Assembly: GCF_016908635.1 (NCBI RefSeq)
Contig: NZ_JAFBEG010000001.1
Coordinates: forward strand, 62,001-126,000
Length of the DNA stretch: 64,000 nucleotides
Reading direction: 5' to 3'
Source: Sporohalobacter salinus
Lineage (GTDB): Bacteria; Bacillota; Halanaerobiia; Halobacteroidales; Acetohalobiaceae
The stretch's first letter is position 1, and the number at the start of each line of letters is the position of its first letter. This document shows positions 28,170-36,337 of this stretch, piece after piece. The translations under genes and the position numbers were made by a program. The notes under the pieces are model-generated. The model saw nothing but the letters and a program-made list of their open reading frames with translations. It had not been told where the DNA came from and did no database searches.

Positions 28170-30188
28170 ATGAGCAATAAACAAGTTGTTATTAAAGATG
28201 AAAATGTATCAACTGCTATTGAGGAAGGACTTAAGATATTAGAAGCTACTGAAGATGAGGTAGAGATAGAGATTATAGAAAAAGGGAAAAGTGGCTTTTT
28301 GGGAGTGGGTAGTAGGTTAGCTAAAGTACAGTTGACTTTAAACGAAGAAAAAAAAGATTTTAAAAATGAAGAAGAGAGTAGTACAAATAAAAAGAGTAAG
28401 ATTAAAGTAGAGTCCGACAGTGAGGTAAAGGATAAAGAAGAAATAGTAACTATTGAAGATAATAATATTATGTTGAACAAAAAAATCAAAGATAAATATC
28501 CTATAATTAAAGGAGACCAAAGAGTTAATTTATATTTAAATAGTGAATTGATTGAAGAATCAATTATTATTTCTGAAGATGATAATGTTAAGGTGCAGAC
28601 AGTGGATAAAAAACCAATTTCTGAGATCGATGTTAGAGTAACTGAAGATAAATTGAAAGCTTTTTTAAAAGTTAATTATGAGGTTGGAGCACAATTTAGT
28701 CCTAAAATTATGCCTCCATCAGGTGATAATGAAATATTAATTACTACAGAAAAGAAAAAAGAAATTGAACCTAAAAAATTTAGTTTAGATGATCTACATA
28801 GAAAATTAGATGAATTGGATATTGTTTATGGAATACAGAAAGAGGCTTTAAGAATGGCTTTAGAAAATCCTGGAGAAGAGTTTTTGGTAGCTCAAGGGGA
28901 TGAACCTAAAGAGGGGATTGATGCTAAAATAGAATATCTTTTTGAAGAAAATGGAAAAAGTGAGATACCTGAAGATGCTGATAGAATAGACTATTTTTCT
29001 TTAGATCAAGTAACTTCGGTTGAGCAAGGAGAGGTTATAGCTAAAAAACATCCATTAAAAGTTGGAAAAGCCGGAATGGATGTTTATGGAAATGAGATTG
29101 AAGTAGAAGCTCCCCAAGATATTCAATGGAAGTATAAAGATGGTGTTCAAATAATAGGTGATAAAGCAGTTGCTACTCGAGCTGGAAGACCTATAGTTAA
29201 AGGGGAAGTTTTATTTGTAATTCCAACTTATATTGTAAATGGAGATGTAGATGCTTCAGAAGGAAATATTGATTTTGATGGTGATGTAGTTATTAAAAAG
29301 AATATAAATGAAAATTTTTCTGTTAAAGCTGGAGGAAAAATAGTAGTTTATGAAAATGTAAACCAAGCTTATTTAGAAGCGGCTGGTGTAATAGATGTTA
29401 AAGGAAATATTATTGGTAGTGAAATAGTAACAGGAAAATTGGCAGTTTATTATGAGAATGCTACTCGCTATTTAAGTAAAGTAGCAAAAAGAATTGGAGA
29501 GTTAAAAAAAGCAATTGCGCAATTAAAGAATCATAAATCTTTTAAAACTAAAGATTTAGAGGAACGAGGAGATAAGCAAATTATTCAGTTATTATTAGAT
29601 ACAAAATATAAAATGATTACTGAATTATTAGTTAAATTTTATGAATTAAGTGAGGAAATTAATCAGGAAGAAGTAGTAGATGAATTAGTGGTTTTATTAA
29701 ATGAATTAAAAGAAAAAATTAATAAATATGGTGCATGTAAAATTAATAATATAGAGGAGTTATCTACTTTAAAAGAAGAAATAGAAGATGTTTGTAGTTT
29801 GCTTAACAGATATAGTTTTGAAGATGCTGATATTAAAACTAGTTATGTTCAAAATAGTGAGTTAAAAGCTAATGGTAGTATTTTAATAAAAGGGCAAGGG
29901 GGATATAATTCTAATTTAGATGCAGGAAAGAAAGTAATTATTAGTGGAAGAAAAGGTGTATTTAGAGGGGGCAAAATACGAGCTCATGATAAAGTTTTTG
30001 TTAAGGAGTTAGGTAGTCCAGGTGTAAGTAAAGTTGAAGTTTATGTTTCCGAAGAAGCTAGAATTATCTCTGATAAAGTTTATGTTAATGTGTTAATTAA
30101 TATTGGAGGTCGTAAACATAGATTTCAAAAAGTTTGGGTTGATATGTCAGCTTGTCTTGATGATAAAGGTATTATTTCGATAACTTAA
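28170..30188 (+). CDS. Jag_N-FapA (DUF342) protein
   Basis: A 672-residue protein. Residues 1-55 (VSTAIEEGLKILEATEDEVEIEIIEKG-KSGFLG) form a Jag_N-type domain as in KhpB/EloR; a charged linker follows; the remainder is FapA/DUF342, with VDRIDYFSL-type segment, the beta-helical stretch VNGDVDASEGNIDFDGDVVI, a coiled coil near 425-540 and a final beta region. FapA proteins are linked to flagellar assembly or polar organisation and to cell-surface polymers, but here the gene lies between a kinase and a STAS antagonist, suggesting it is the switch's structural output or scaffold. ATG 28170 follows GGAGGTGAGG. Confidence 0.85.
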   Translation: MSNKQVVIKDENVSTAIEEGLKILEATEDEVEIEIIEKGKSGFLGVGSRLAKVQLTLNEEKKDFKNEEESSTNKKSKIKVESDSEVKDKEEIVTIEDNNIMLNKKIKDKYPIIKGDQRVNLYLNSELIEESIIISEDDNVKVQTVDKKPISEIDVRVTEDKLKAFLKVNYEVGAQFSPKIMPPSGDNEILITTEKKKEIEPKKFSLDDLHRKLDELDIVYGIQKEALRMALENPGEEFLVAQGDEPKEGIDAKIEYLFEENGKSEIPEDADRIDYFSLDQVTSVEQGEVIAKKHPLKVGKAGMDVYGNEIEVEAPQDIQWKYKDGVQIIGDKAVATRAGRPIVKGEVLFVIPTYIVNGDVDASEGNIDFDGDVVIKKNINENFSVKAGGKIVVYENVNQAYLEAAGVIDVKGNIIGSEIVTGKLAVYYENATRYLSKVAKRIGELKKAIAQLKNHKSFKTKDLEERGDKQIIQLLLDTKYKMITELLVKFYELSEEINQEEVVDELVVLLNELKEKINKYGACKINNIEELSTLKEEIEDVCSLLNRYSFEDADIKTSYVQNSELKANGSILIKGQGGYNSNLDAGKKVIISGRKGVFRGGKIRAHDKVFVKELGSPGVSKVEVYVSEEARIISDKVYVNVLINIGGRKHRFQKVWVDMSACLDDKGIISIT

Positions 30189-30203
30189 AGGAGGGAGCTA
30201 ATA

Positions 30204-30539
30204 GTGAAAATTGAGGTTGAGTATCAAGATGATATTGCAGTTTTAAAGTTGGATGGAGAATTAGACATTGCAACTGTAGATTTTTTTATAGATAAGATAT
30301 TAGAGGTTAAAAAAGAGTATGAGAATATTATATTTGATTTTTCTAAAGTTGAATTTGTTGATTCAACTGGCGTAGGAAGTATTATTAAATTATTACAGGA
30401 TAATAATGAATTAAATTATGCTATTACTAATTTGCAGCCTGATGTGAAAGAGATTTTTCAAATTTTAAATTTAAAGGAGATTTTAGGAGAAGAAATTTTT
30501 ATTAGTTCTAATCAAAAAGCAATTGATTTTTTGATATAA
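30204..30539 (+). CDS. STAS-domain anti-sigma factor antagonist
   Basis: A 111-residue single STAS domain (SpoIIAA/RsbV class). The phosphorylatable serine or threonine lies in VEFVDSTGVGSIIKLLQ, the canonical DS/T-G-x-G site. Start GTG 30204 follows AAAGGAGGG. It would be phosphorylated by the HATPase protein and dephosphorylated by the SpoIIE-type phosphatase of the same cluster, the standard partner switch. No sigma factor gene is adjacent, so the target is unknown. Confidence 0.92.
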   Translation: MKIEVEYQDDIAVLKLDGELDIATVDFFIDKILEVKKEYENIIFDFSKVEFVDSTGVGSIIKLLQDNNELNYAITNLQPDVKEIFQILNLKEILGEEIFISSNQKAIDFLI

Positions 30540-30623
30540 GTAAATTATATATATGTGAGTTTTTAAATATGTTATGCTTGTAAGCTAGGGACGTAATTTT
30601 GATTTTATAAAAATTTAGATTGT

Positions 30624-30652
30624 TTGACCAATAAGTATTAAGAGAGGATAAT
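30624..30652 (+). promoter_or_regulatory. Promoter of a possible small RNA
   Basis: TTGACC, a 17-bp spacer and GATAAT, each one base from consensus. Start expected near 30659. Confidence 0.55.
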
Positions 30653-30658
30653 ATATGA

Positions 30659-30782
30659 GGGAGAGTTTAGCAAGGGGAATAGAGATTTCAGCAACTATGT
30701 ACGACAAGATTATACACTCTTCATACCTTGTCGAGACAGTTTCAAGAAGATCCAGTTTAGTAAACTGGTCTTCTTGAATTTA
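30659..30782 (+). ncRNA. Possible small RNA between the STAS gene and cstA
   Basis: A promoter at 30624-30652 leads to about 120 nt with a hairpin CGACAAG/CTTGTCG (30702-30733) and a strong terminator-like stem (30741-30778) followed by TTT. A 40-codon frame (30655-30777) exists, but its ATG lies just before the predicted start point, and it runs through the terminator stem, so an RNA is the better reading. The 3' part also lies beyond the cstA stop on the other strand. Confidence 0.4.
30741..30781. terminator. Bidirectional terminator stem near the cstA 3' end
   Basis: TTCAAGAAGA pairs with TCTTCTTGAA and, past one bulged T, CCAGTTTA with TAAACTGG. It serves the cluster on the plus strand and possibly cstA on the minus strand. 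Confidence 0.75.
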
Positions 30783-30795
30783 GTTAATGATTTAT

Positions 30796-32469
30796 TTAGT
30801 TATTTACGGTTGAAGTTTCTGAACTATCTTCATCAGCTTGCCTTAATATCTTTTTAGCTTCTGAACCAACAATAAGACTTAGAATTATTAATAAAATTGA
30901 TGAGATTCCTAATATATAATCTGGATTGGTTCCAAGAAAGAAATTATATCCTTGATAACATAATGCTCCGATAGCTGTTATAATCATAAGGAGTGCTGGA
31001 TATAGTGTATATTTAGTAGGTTTTTTAATTCCAACTAGATACGAGGTAATGACTAATAAAGTGAGAGCTGCTACTAATTGATTAGAAGCTCCAAACATCG
31101 GCCAGAGAACATTATAAGTTCCAGTGTAACCAAGATAGAAAGCAGGAATTGTAAAAATTAATGATCCCAGAAACCTATTCTTTAAAGCAGGAATTGAAGG
31201 GCCGATAAGTTCAGAAGTAATAAATCTTCCTAGTCTGATAGTTGTATCTAGGGTTGTCATAACGAAGGTCTTTAACATTATAATTCCAAAGATCATTCCT
31301 AAACTTCCTAATAGTGGTTCAACTAGCCGGCCATATCCAGCTCCGAATGCTTTGATTGGGCCGCCTTTTTCTAATATATGAAAGAAACCAAACTGTTCCA
31401 TACCAGTAGGTGGATCCCAAAATAACCCGGCACTTACAGTTAATAACGCTATAACTGCTAGTACTCCTTCAGTTAACATTGCTCCATATCCGACAAAGCG
31501 GCCATCAGACTCTTTGGCTAGCTGTTTAGAAGTTGTGCCGCTGGCAACAAGGGAATGAAAACCTGATATAGCACCACAGGCTACTATGATAAATAACATT
31601 GGCCAAATGGGTCCTTTATCAGGGGAGCTTAGACCAGTAAAAGCTGGGGCACTAATTGTTGGATGTGTAATAAGGGTACCAATTAATCCAATTCCCATTC
31701 CAATTACTAATACCCAGGTTGAAATATAATCTCTTGGTTGTAATAATAACCAGACAGGTAGAACAGATGCAATTAACCCATAGCCCATTAATAGGATGAA
31801 CCAGACAATAAAAGTCATATGACTAGTGAAGGGTAGAGAAATTGGAAATTTATAACCGAGTATGATCAATACAAATAAACCTATAATGGCAATGACTGTA
31901 CCCAGTACGTTATTAAAATTAGCTCTATAAACTAAGGCTCCGAAAGCCATAGCAAGTGGAATAAGTCCAAAGGTTGGAATTACCACTGAGGGAGTAGATG
32001 ATAATGTTTTAGCTGCTACAAAACCAAAGACTGCAGTTACAAATATTAATGTAATTAAGACAAAAATTGAGAATAAATTTCGGGCTCTTTTACCAATTAC
32101 TTCTTGAGCAATTTCTGGAATAGAGTTACCATCAAAGCGAGTTGAAACCATTAAAGATAAATAATCGTGGGTTGCTCCGATAAATGCAGTACCAAATAAA
32201 ATCCAAAGGATTGCACCTCCCCAGCCAAAAGCAGCTACCGCAGCAACTGGTCCTAAGATTGGTCCAGCACCTGCAATAGAGGAAAAATGATGTCCAAATA
32301 GCATTGATTTTTTCGATGGATAATAGTCAACTCCGTCATTGAGTGCAACTGCTGGAGTATCTCTCTTGTCATCTGGAACAACTAATTTATTTTCTATCTT
32401 CTTGCCATACCATCTGTAAATAAATAAGAACCATACTATGGAAAAAATAATTACAACTGCAGAATTCAT
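30796..32469 (-). CDS. cstA: CstA-family carbon starvation transporter
   Basis: A 557-residue membrane protein with about 14-16 hydrophobic segments, shorter than E. coli CstA (about 700) but the normal size for the short CstA form of clostridia. Motifs GHHFSSIAGAGPILGPVAA, GATHDYLSLMVSTRFDG and GFHSLVASGTTSKQL are diagnostic. The family imports peptides or pyruvate; which applies here is unknown. ATG 32469 is preceded on the minus strand by GAAGGAAATTT. Transcribed alone, convergent with the upstream cluster. Confidence 0.93.
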   Translation of the reverse strand: MNSAVVIIFSIVWFLFIYRWYGKKIENKLVVPDDKRDTPAVALNDGVDYYPSKKSMLFGHHFSSIAGAGPILGPVAAVAAFGWGGAILWILFGTAFIGATHDYLSLMVSTRFDGNSIPEIAQEVIGKRARNLFSIFVLITLIFVTAVFGFVAAKTLSSTPSVVIPTFGLIPLAMAFGALVYRANFNNVLGTVIAIIGLFVLIILGYKFPISLPFTSHMTFIVWFILLMGYGLIASVLPVWLLLQPRDYISTWVLVIGMGIGLIGTLITHPTISAPAFTGLSSPDKGPIWPMLFIIVACGAISGFHSLVASGTTSKQLAKESDGRFVGYGAMLTEGVLAVIALLTVSAGLFWDPPTGMEQFGFFHILEKGGPIKAFGAGYGRLVEPLLGSLGMIFGIIMLKTFVMTTLDTTIRLGRFITSELIGPSIPALKNRFLGSLIFTIPAFYLGYTGTYNVLWPMFGASNQLVAALTLLVITSYLVGIKKPTKYTLYPALLMIITAIGALCYQGYNFFLGTNPDYILGISSILLIILSLIVGSEAKKILRQADEDSSETSTVNN

Positions 32470-32684
32470 AAATAAATTTCCTTCTCAGATATGATTTTTG
32501 AAAGTTGAAACAAAATTGTTCACTTTCAAGAGTATTTATATTAAAATTAGTATACAATTAGAAATACTTTTACTTTAAAATTCATAAATTATGGTCTGAA
32601 ATGAAGTATCTATTGTTGGATAACGTTAAGGTTTTTTTCTCTAACTAATTATGCTATGATAAGAACGGTAGGTGAAATTAAATC

Positions 32685-33809
32685 ATGAATTTAGCAAAAA
32701 AGATAAAAGAGTATGGAAAGAAAATTGGTCTTGATGAAGTAAAAATTACTACTGCTGAATCTCTATCAACAGTAAAAGATTTTTTAACAGAGATGAAAAA
32801 GGAAGATAAACTTTCTAAGTTTGTTAAAAGTGATTTAGATTTAATTACTGATCCTAAACAAGTATTACCTACAGCTAAATCAGTAATTGTGACTGCTATT
32901 TCTTATAAGGTAGATATAAATCAAGTGCCCAATTTAAAAAAAGATTTGCGGGGAAAGTTATCTAAATTTGCTTGGGGAGAAGATTACCATAATGTAATAG
33001 GAAGTAAACTTGATCAATTGAGGGCCTTTCTTAACAAGAAAGATCCAACAGTGGAAACAAAAAAATTTGTAGATACAGCTCCTACAGTGGATCGAGCATT
33101 AGCTAGACGAGCTGGAATAGGTTGGCAAGGAAAAAATTGTAGCATTATTCATGAAGAATACGGCTCCTGGATTTTTATTGGAGGAATTATTACTAATTTA
33201 AAGTTAGAAACTGATATGCCTATAAAAAATAAATGTAAAGGATGTCAAAAGTGTATTGAAGCTTGCCCAACTGGGGCTTTAGAAGAACCGTATGTTTTAA
33301 ATAGTAGTAAATGTTTAGGTTATATCACATTAAGTAAAGGATATATTGAAAATGAAAAGAGAAAAGCAATGGGAACTAGACTTTGGGGATGTGATACCTG
33401 TCAAGACGTCTGTCCTTATAATCAAGAAGCTAAAAGTGGTAATCATGTTGAGTTTCAACCTCAGACTGTGGAGCATTATCCTAGATTACCTACTTTATTA
33501 ACGCTTACCAATAAGGAATATAAAGAGAAATTTAGTTCAACAGCTATGAACTGGCGGGGTAAACGGCCGATCCAGCGTAATGCTGCTATAATTATGGGGA
33601 ACCTGAAAAATCCTAAAGCAATTTCCTATCTAATTGATGGATTAGAAGATCCTAAGCCAATTGTGCGGGCACATTCAGCTTGGGCTTTAGGAGAGATAGG
33701 TGATGATAGTATAGTAATTGATTTGAGAAAGGCTTTAGCTAGAGAAGGGAAAAAAAGAGTAAAAGAGGAGATTAGAAAAGTAATTAATCAACTGCTAGAT
33801 GGCTGTTAG
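32685..33809 (+). CDS. queG: Epoxyqueuosine reductase QueG
   Basis: A 374-residue cobalamin-dependent enzyme that reduces epoxyqueuosine to queuosine at tRNA wobble position 34. Two [4Fe-4S] ferredoxin-like motifs are visible (CKGCQKCIEACPTGAL and CDTCQDVCPYN), with upstream RAGIGWQGKN and SWIFIGGIITN typical of QueG, and a C-terminal HEAT-like repeat (AISYLIDGLEDPKPIVRAHS). Start ATG 32685 has a modest AGGTG site. It ends just before a perfect palindromic terminator that also carries the -35 of the biotin operon. Confidence 0.95.
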   Translation: MNLAKKIKEYGKKIGLDEVKITTAESLSTVKDFLTEMKKEDKLSKFVKSDLDLITDPKQVLPTAKSVIVTAISYKVDINQVPNLKKDLRGKLSKFAWGEDYHNVIGSKLDQLRAFLNKKDPTVETKKFVDTAPTVDRALARRAGIGWQGKNCSIIHEEYGSWIFIGGIITNLKLETDMPIKNKCKGCQKCIEACPTGALEEPYVLNSSKCLGYITLSKGYIENEKRKAMGTRLWGCDTCQDVCPYNQEAKSGNHVEFQPQTVEHYPRLPTLLTLTNKEYKEKFSSTAMNWRGKRPIQRNAAIIMGNLKNPKAISYLIDGLEDPKPIVRAHSAWALGEIGDDSIVIDLRKALAREGKKRVKEEIRKVINQLLDGC

Positions 33810-33852
33810 GTTTTATATTATCTGGACTTCTTTTTAGAATATCTTTAGAGCG

Positions 33853-33898
33853 AGGGCCATTGTCAACTTATGAAATTTCATAAGTTGACAATGGCCCT
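33853..33898 (+). terminator. Perfect 46-bp palindromic terminator after queG
   Basis: A perfect inverted repeat with 23-bp arms centred at 33875/33876. The usual T tract is missing. Its right arm contains TTGACA (33885-33890), the -35 box of the next operon. Confidence 0.75.
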
Positions 33899-33913
33899 GA
33901 TATATTATATAAT
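33885..33913 (+). promoter_or_regulatory. Consensus sigma-A promoter of the biotin operon
   Basis: TTGACA (33885-33890), a 17-bp spacer and TATAAT (33908-33913), a perfect match in both boxes. Start near 33920, just before the BirA operator. Confidence 0.88.
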
Positions 33914-33928
33914 TTAACTCCAAATCAA

Positions 33929-33960
33929 TTGTAAACCATAATATATTAACCGGTTTACAT
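33929..33960 (+). promoter_or_regulatory. BirA operator (biotin box)
   Basis: TTGTAAACC and GGTTTACAT are inverted arms 14 bp apart with a single end mismatch, the standard BirA site. It lies directly downstream of the promoter start, so biotin-bound BirA would block the operon. Confidence 0.92.
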
Positions 33961-33993
33961 AGTATGAATGGTGGAGAATAAAAGGAGGGGACC

Positions 33994-34511
33994 ATGAAGC
34001 TTGTAGTATTGATTATTTAATTGGAGATGCTGAAAGGTTAGATTTAGAGCGAAAATTTGATCTAATAACTTCTAATGCTGCTTTTCAATGGTTCCAAGAT
34101 CTAAGAAAAACAGTTAGCAACTTTAAAGCTAACTTAAAACAGCAAGGGAAATTATACTTTTCTACTTTTGGAGCCCGAAATTTTCATGAGTTGAGATCTT
34201 GTTTACAGGAGATTTCGCCAAAATATAATTATTCGCAAGATTTTTATAGTAAAGAAGATCTAAAAGAAATTTTAAGTCAAGAGTTTAAAGGGGTTTATAT
34301 AGAAGAAGAAGAGTACATTGAGGAATTTGATCGAGTTAGAGACTTCTTACAAGCAACGAAAAAAATTGGAGCCAATAGCGCTAAGCAGGATAAACCGACT
34401 ATGACGCCAGGTTTATTAAAGAAGTTAGAGCGTAAGTATAGAAAGGAATTTAGTGAAGAGGGACGAATAATTGTAACTCATCATTTATTATTTGTGAAAT
34501 TGGAAAAGTAG
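33994..34511 (+). pseudogene. bioC: bioC remnant, 5' part deleted (malonyl-ACP methyltransferase)
   Basis: The ribosome site AAAGGAGGGG and ATG 33994 are intact, but that frame stops after eight codons. From about 34002, one frame over, the sequence reads as the middle and end of BioC: SIDYLIGDAERLDLERKFDL, SNAAFQWFQDL, YFSTFG. The first 75-85 residues, including the SAM-binding glycine motif, are absent. No start codon exists in the BioC frame before TTG 34191. The remaining roughly 170 codons have no further lesions, so the loss looks recent. BioC would start pimelate synthesis; bioW in the same operon offers the alternative route. Confidence 0.8.
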
Positions 34512-34526
34512 AAATGGGGGAGTACT

Positions 34527-35492
34527 ATGTTAACTAAGTTAAAGAAAAAAGTACTAGCAGGCGACAAGATTACAAAAGAAGAGGCAATACAATTAGTTGA
34601 ACTAGAGGACAGTAGAACAATGGAGTTATTAGCAGCAGCTAATCAGATTAAAAATCAGTTTATTGGAAAGAAGGTAGATTTATGTTCAATTATAAATGCT
34701 AAATCTGGTAGTTGTTCTGAAGATTGTACCTTTTGTGCTCAATCTACTCATTATGATACTGGAGTGAGTAGTTATGATTTGTTAGATAGAGAAGAGATTT
34801 TAGCTAGAGCTAAGGAAATAGAGGATAATGGAGCAGAGCACTTTGGAATTGTAACTAGTGGTCGAGGAGTAATTAGTAATCAAGAATTTGAACAGATTTT
34901 AGAGACTATGAAAACAATTAAGGAAAAAACAGAGTTAGAGGTTTGTGCTTCATTAGGAACCTTAGATCAAAAGCGAGCTGAAAAATTATCAGAGATAGGG
35001 TTGAAAAGATATAATCATAATTTAGAAACTTCTGCCAGTTATTTCTCCAAAGTTTGTACTACTCATAGTTATCAAGATAGAGTTAAGACTGTTAAGTTCT
35101 TAAATGATAGAGATATAGAGGTCTGTTGTGGTGGAATTATAGGCTTAGGAGAAAGTTTTGCTGATCGAGTGGAATTAGCTTTTACTTTACAAGAGTTAGA
35201 TGTTGACTCAGTACCAATTAATATTTTAAATCCAGTAGCAGGAACTCCTGTAGAAGATAATGAGTCTATACCACCAATGGAAGTTCTAAAGACAGCAGCT
35301 ATTTTTAGATTTATCTTGCCGACTAAGGTAATTAAATTATGTGGAGGAAGAGAAAATAACTTACGTGATTTACAATCTTTGAGTTTATTGTCAGGAGTTA
35401 ATGGCTTATTAACAGGTAATTATTTAACTACTGAAGGTAGAGCTGTAAAAGAAGATATTCAGATGATTGAGGATCTAGGTTTGGAGCGTTAA
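34527..35492 (+). CDS. bioB: Biotin synthase
   Basis: A 321-residue radical-SAM enzyme inserting sulfur into dethiobiotin. The radical cluster motif CSEDCTFCAQS is present, with NAKSGSC before it and YNHNLETS and the C-terminal GGRE-N (second cluster Arg) region as usual for BioB. ATG 34527 lies after GGGGGAG. It follows the bioC remnant by 15 bp. Confidence 0.96.
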   Translation: MLTKLKKKVLAGDKITKEEAIQLVELEDSRTMELLAAANQIKNQFIGKKVDLCSIINAKSGSCSEDCTFCAQSTHYDTGVSSYDLLDREEILARAKEIEDNGAEHFGIVTSGRGVISNQEFEQILETMKTIKEKTELEVCASLGTLDQKRAEKLSEIGLKRYNHNLETSASYFSKVCTTHSYQDRVKTVKFLNDRDIEVCCGGIIGLGESFADRVELAFTLQELDVDSVPINILNPVAGTPVEDNESIPPMEVLKTAAIFRFILPTKVIKLCGGRENNLRDLQSLSLLSGVNGLLTGNYLTTEGRAVKEDIQMIEDLGLER

Positions 35493-35494
35493 TT

Positions 35495-36337
35495 ATGTCT
35501 GATGAATTTTTTAGTTTACGGATGAGAGCTGCTCAAGGTGGAAAACATCAACAAGGAGGCAGACATATTTCTGGAGCAGAGCGAATTATTACTGAGGATA
35601 AACTAGAGGCTAATATAAACAGTTTAATTAACAGAGCTAGAGAACATAGCCAAGGAAGTGCAGATTATATCAACTTAACTTTAGAGGTGCTTGAGAGGGC
35701 AAACATAGAGAAAATTAGTTCTTTACCAATTACAACTATTACTGTAGATAGCTATCAAGTAGGAAGAAGAGAAGCTAAAGAGTTGTTGATGAAACTAGAA
35801 ATTAAAGAACAGGTAATCAAGCAAGCCCAACATTTATTAGCTACAGGTGCTAATCCAGCTGGAGATAATATGCGGGGAGCTATTGTAATGGATTTAGATA
35901 CTGGAGAAAGATTAGAGCCTGATTACTATCGTGGCCTGCGAGCTAGTAAAATGGATTATACTAGGGAAGTTAAAGATAGATTAATCAATTTATTAAGTCA
36001 GAATAATTTGAACCAGAGCCATTTACCAGAAGCTTTAGCGTTAGCTACTAAAGTTGTTTCCTATTTAGATATAGTTGCTGAATTATGTTGGTCAGATGAT
36101 TCCAATTATACAGCCGGTTATGTAGCTAGTAAAAAGTTTGGTTATTGTCGGTTTCCTGCTCTTAAACCTAGTGGTTTAGATAAAGGAGGCCGTGTTTTTT
36201 TCGTAAGATTGTCAACCTGTTTAGAAAAATTGGTAACATACTTAGAAGAAAAGCCAGTTTTAATTAGTAGGCTAGATGAAAGAATAACTAGCTATAATTC
36301 AGTAGCCAGATTTTTAGAAGCTAGAGGTGACAATTGA
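35495..36337 (+). CDS. bioW: 6-carboxyhexanoate-CoA ligase (pimeloyl-CoA synthetase)
   Basis: A 280-residue BioW activating pimelate to pimeloyl-CoA. The N-terminal FSLRMRAAQGGKHQQGGRHI-SGAER motif and the internal NMRGAIVMDLDTGERLEPD, GLRASKMDY and GYVASKKFGYCRFPALKP are diagnostic. It starts two bases after bioB and overlaps bioF, so it is fully embedded in the operon. A source of free pimelate (for example BioI) is not in the window. It makes the decayed bioC dispensable in principle. Confidence 0.95.
   Translation: MSDEFFSLRMRAAQGGKHQQGGRHISGAERIITEDKLEANINSLINRAREHSQGSADYINLTLEVLERANIEKISSLPITTITVDSYQVGRREAKELLMKLEIKEQVIKQAQHLLATGANPAGDNMRGAIVMDLDTGERLEPDYYRGLRASKMDYTREVKDRLINLLSQNNLNQSHLPEALALATKVVSYLDIVAELCWSDDSNYTAGYVASKKFGYCRFPALKPSGLDKGGRVFFVRLSTCLEKLVTYLEEKPVLISRLDERITSYNSVARFLEARGDN

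Noticed and set aside
30655-30777. A 40-codon protein gene
   Set aside because: Its ATG precedes the predicted transcript start, and its end runs through a terminator stem.
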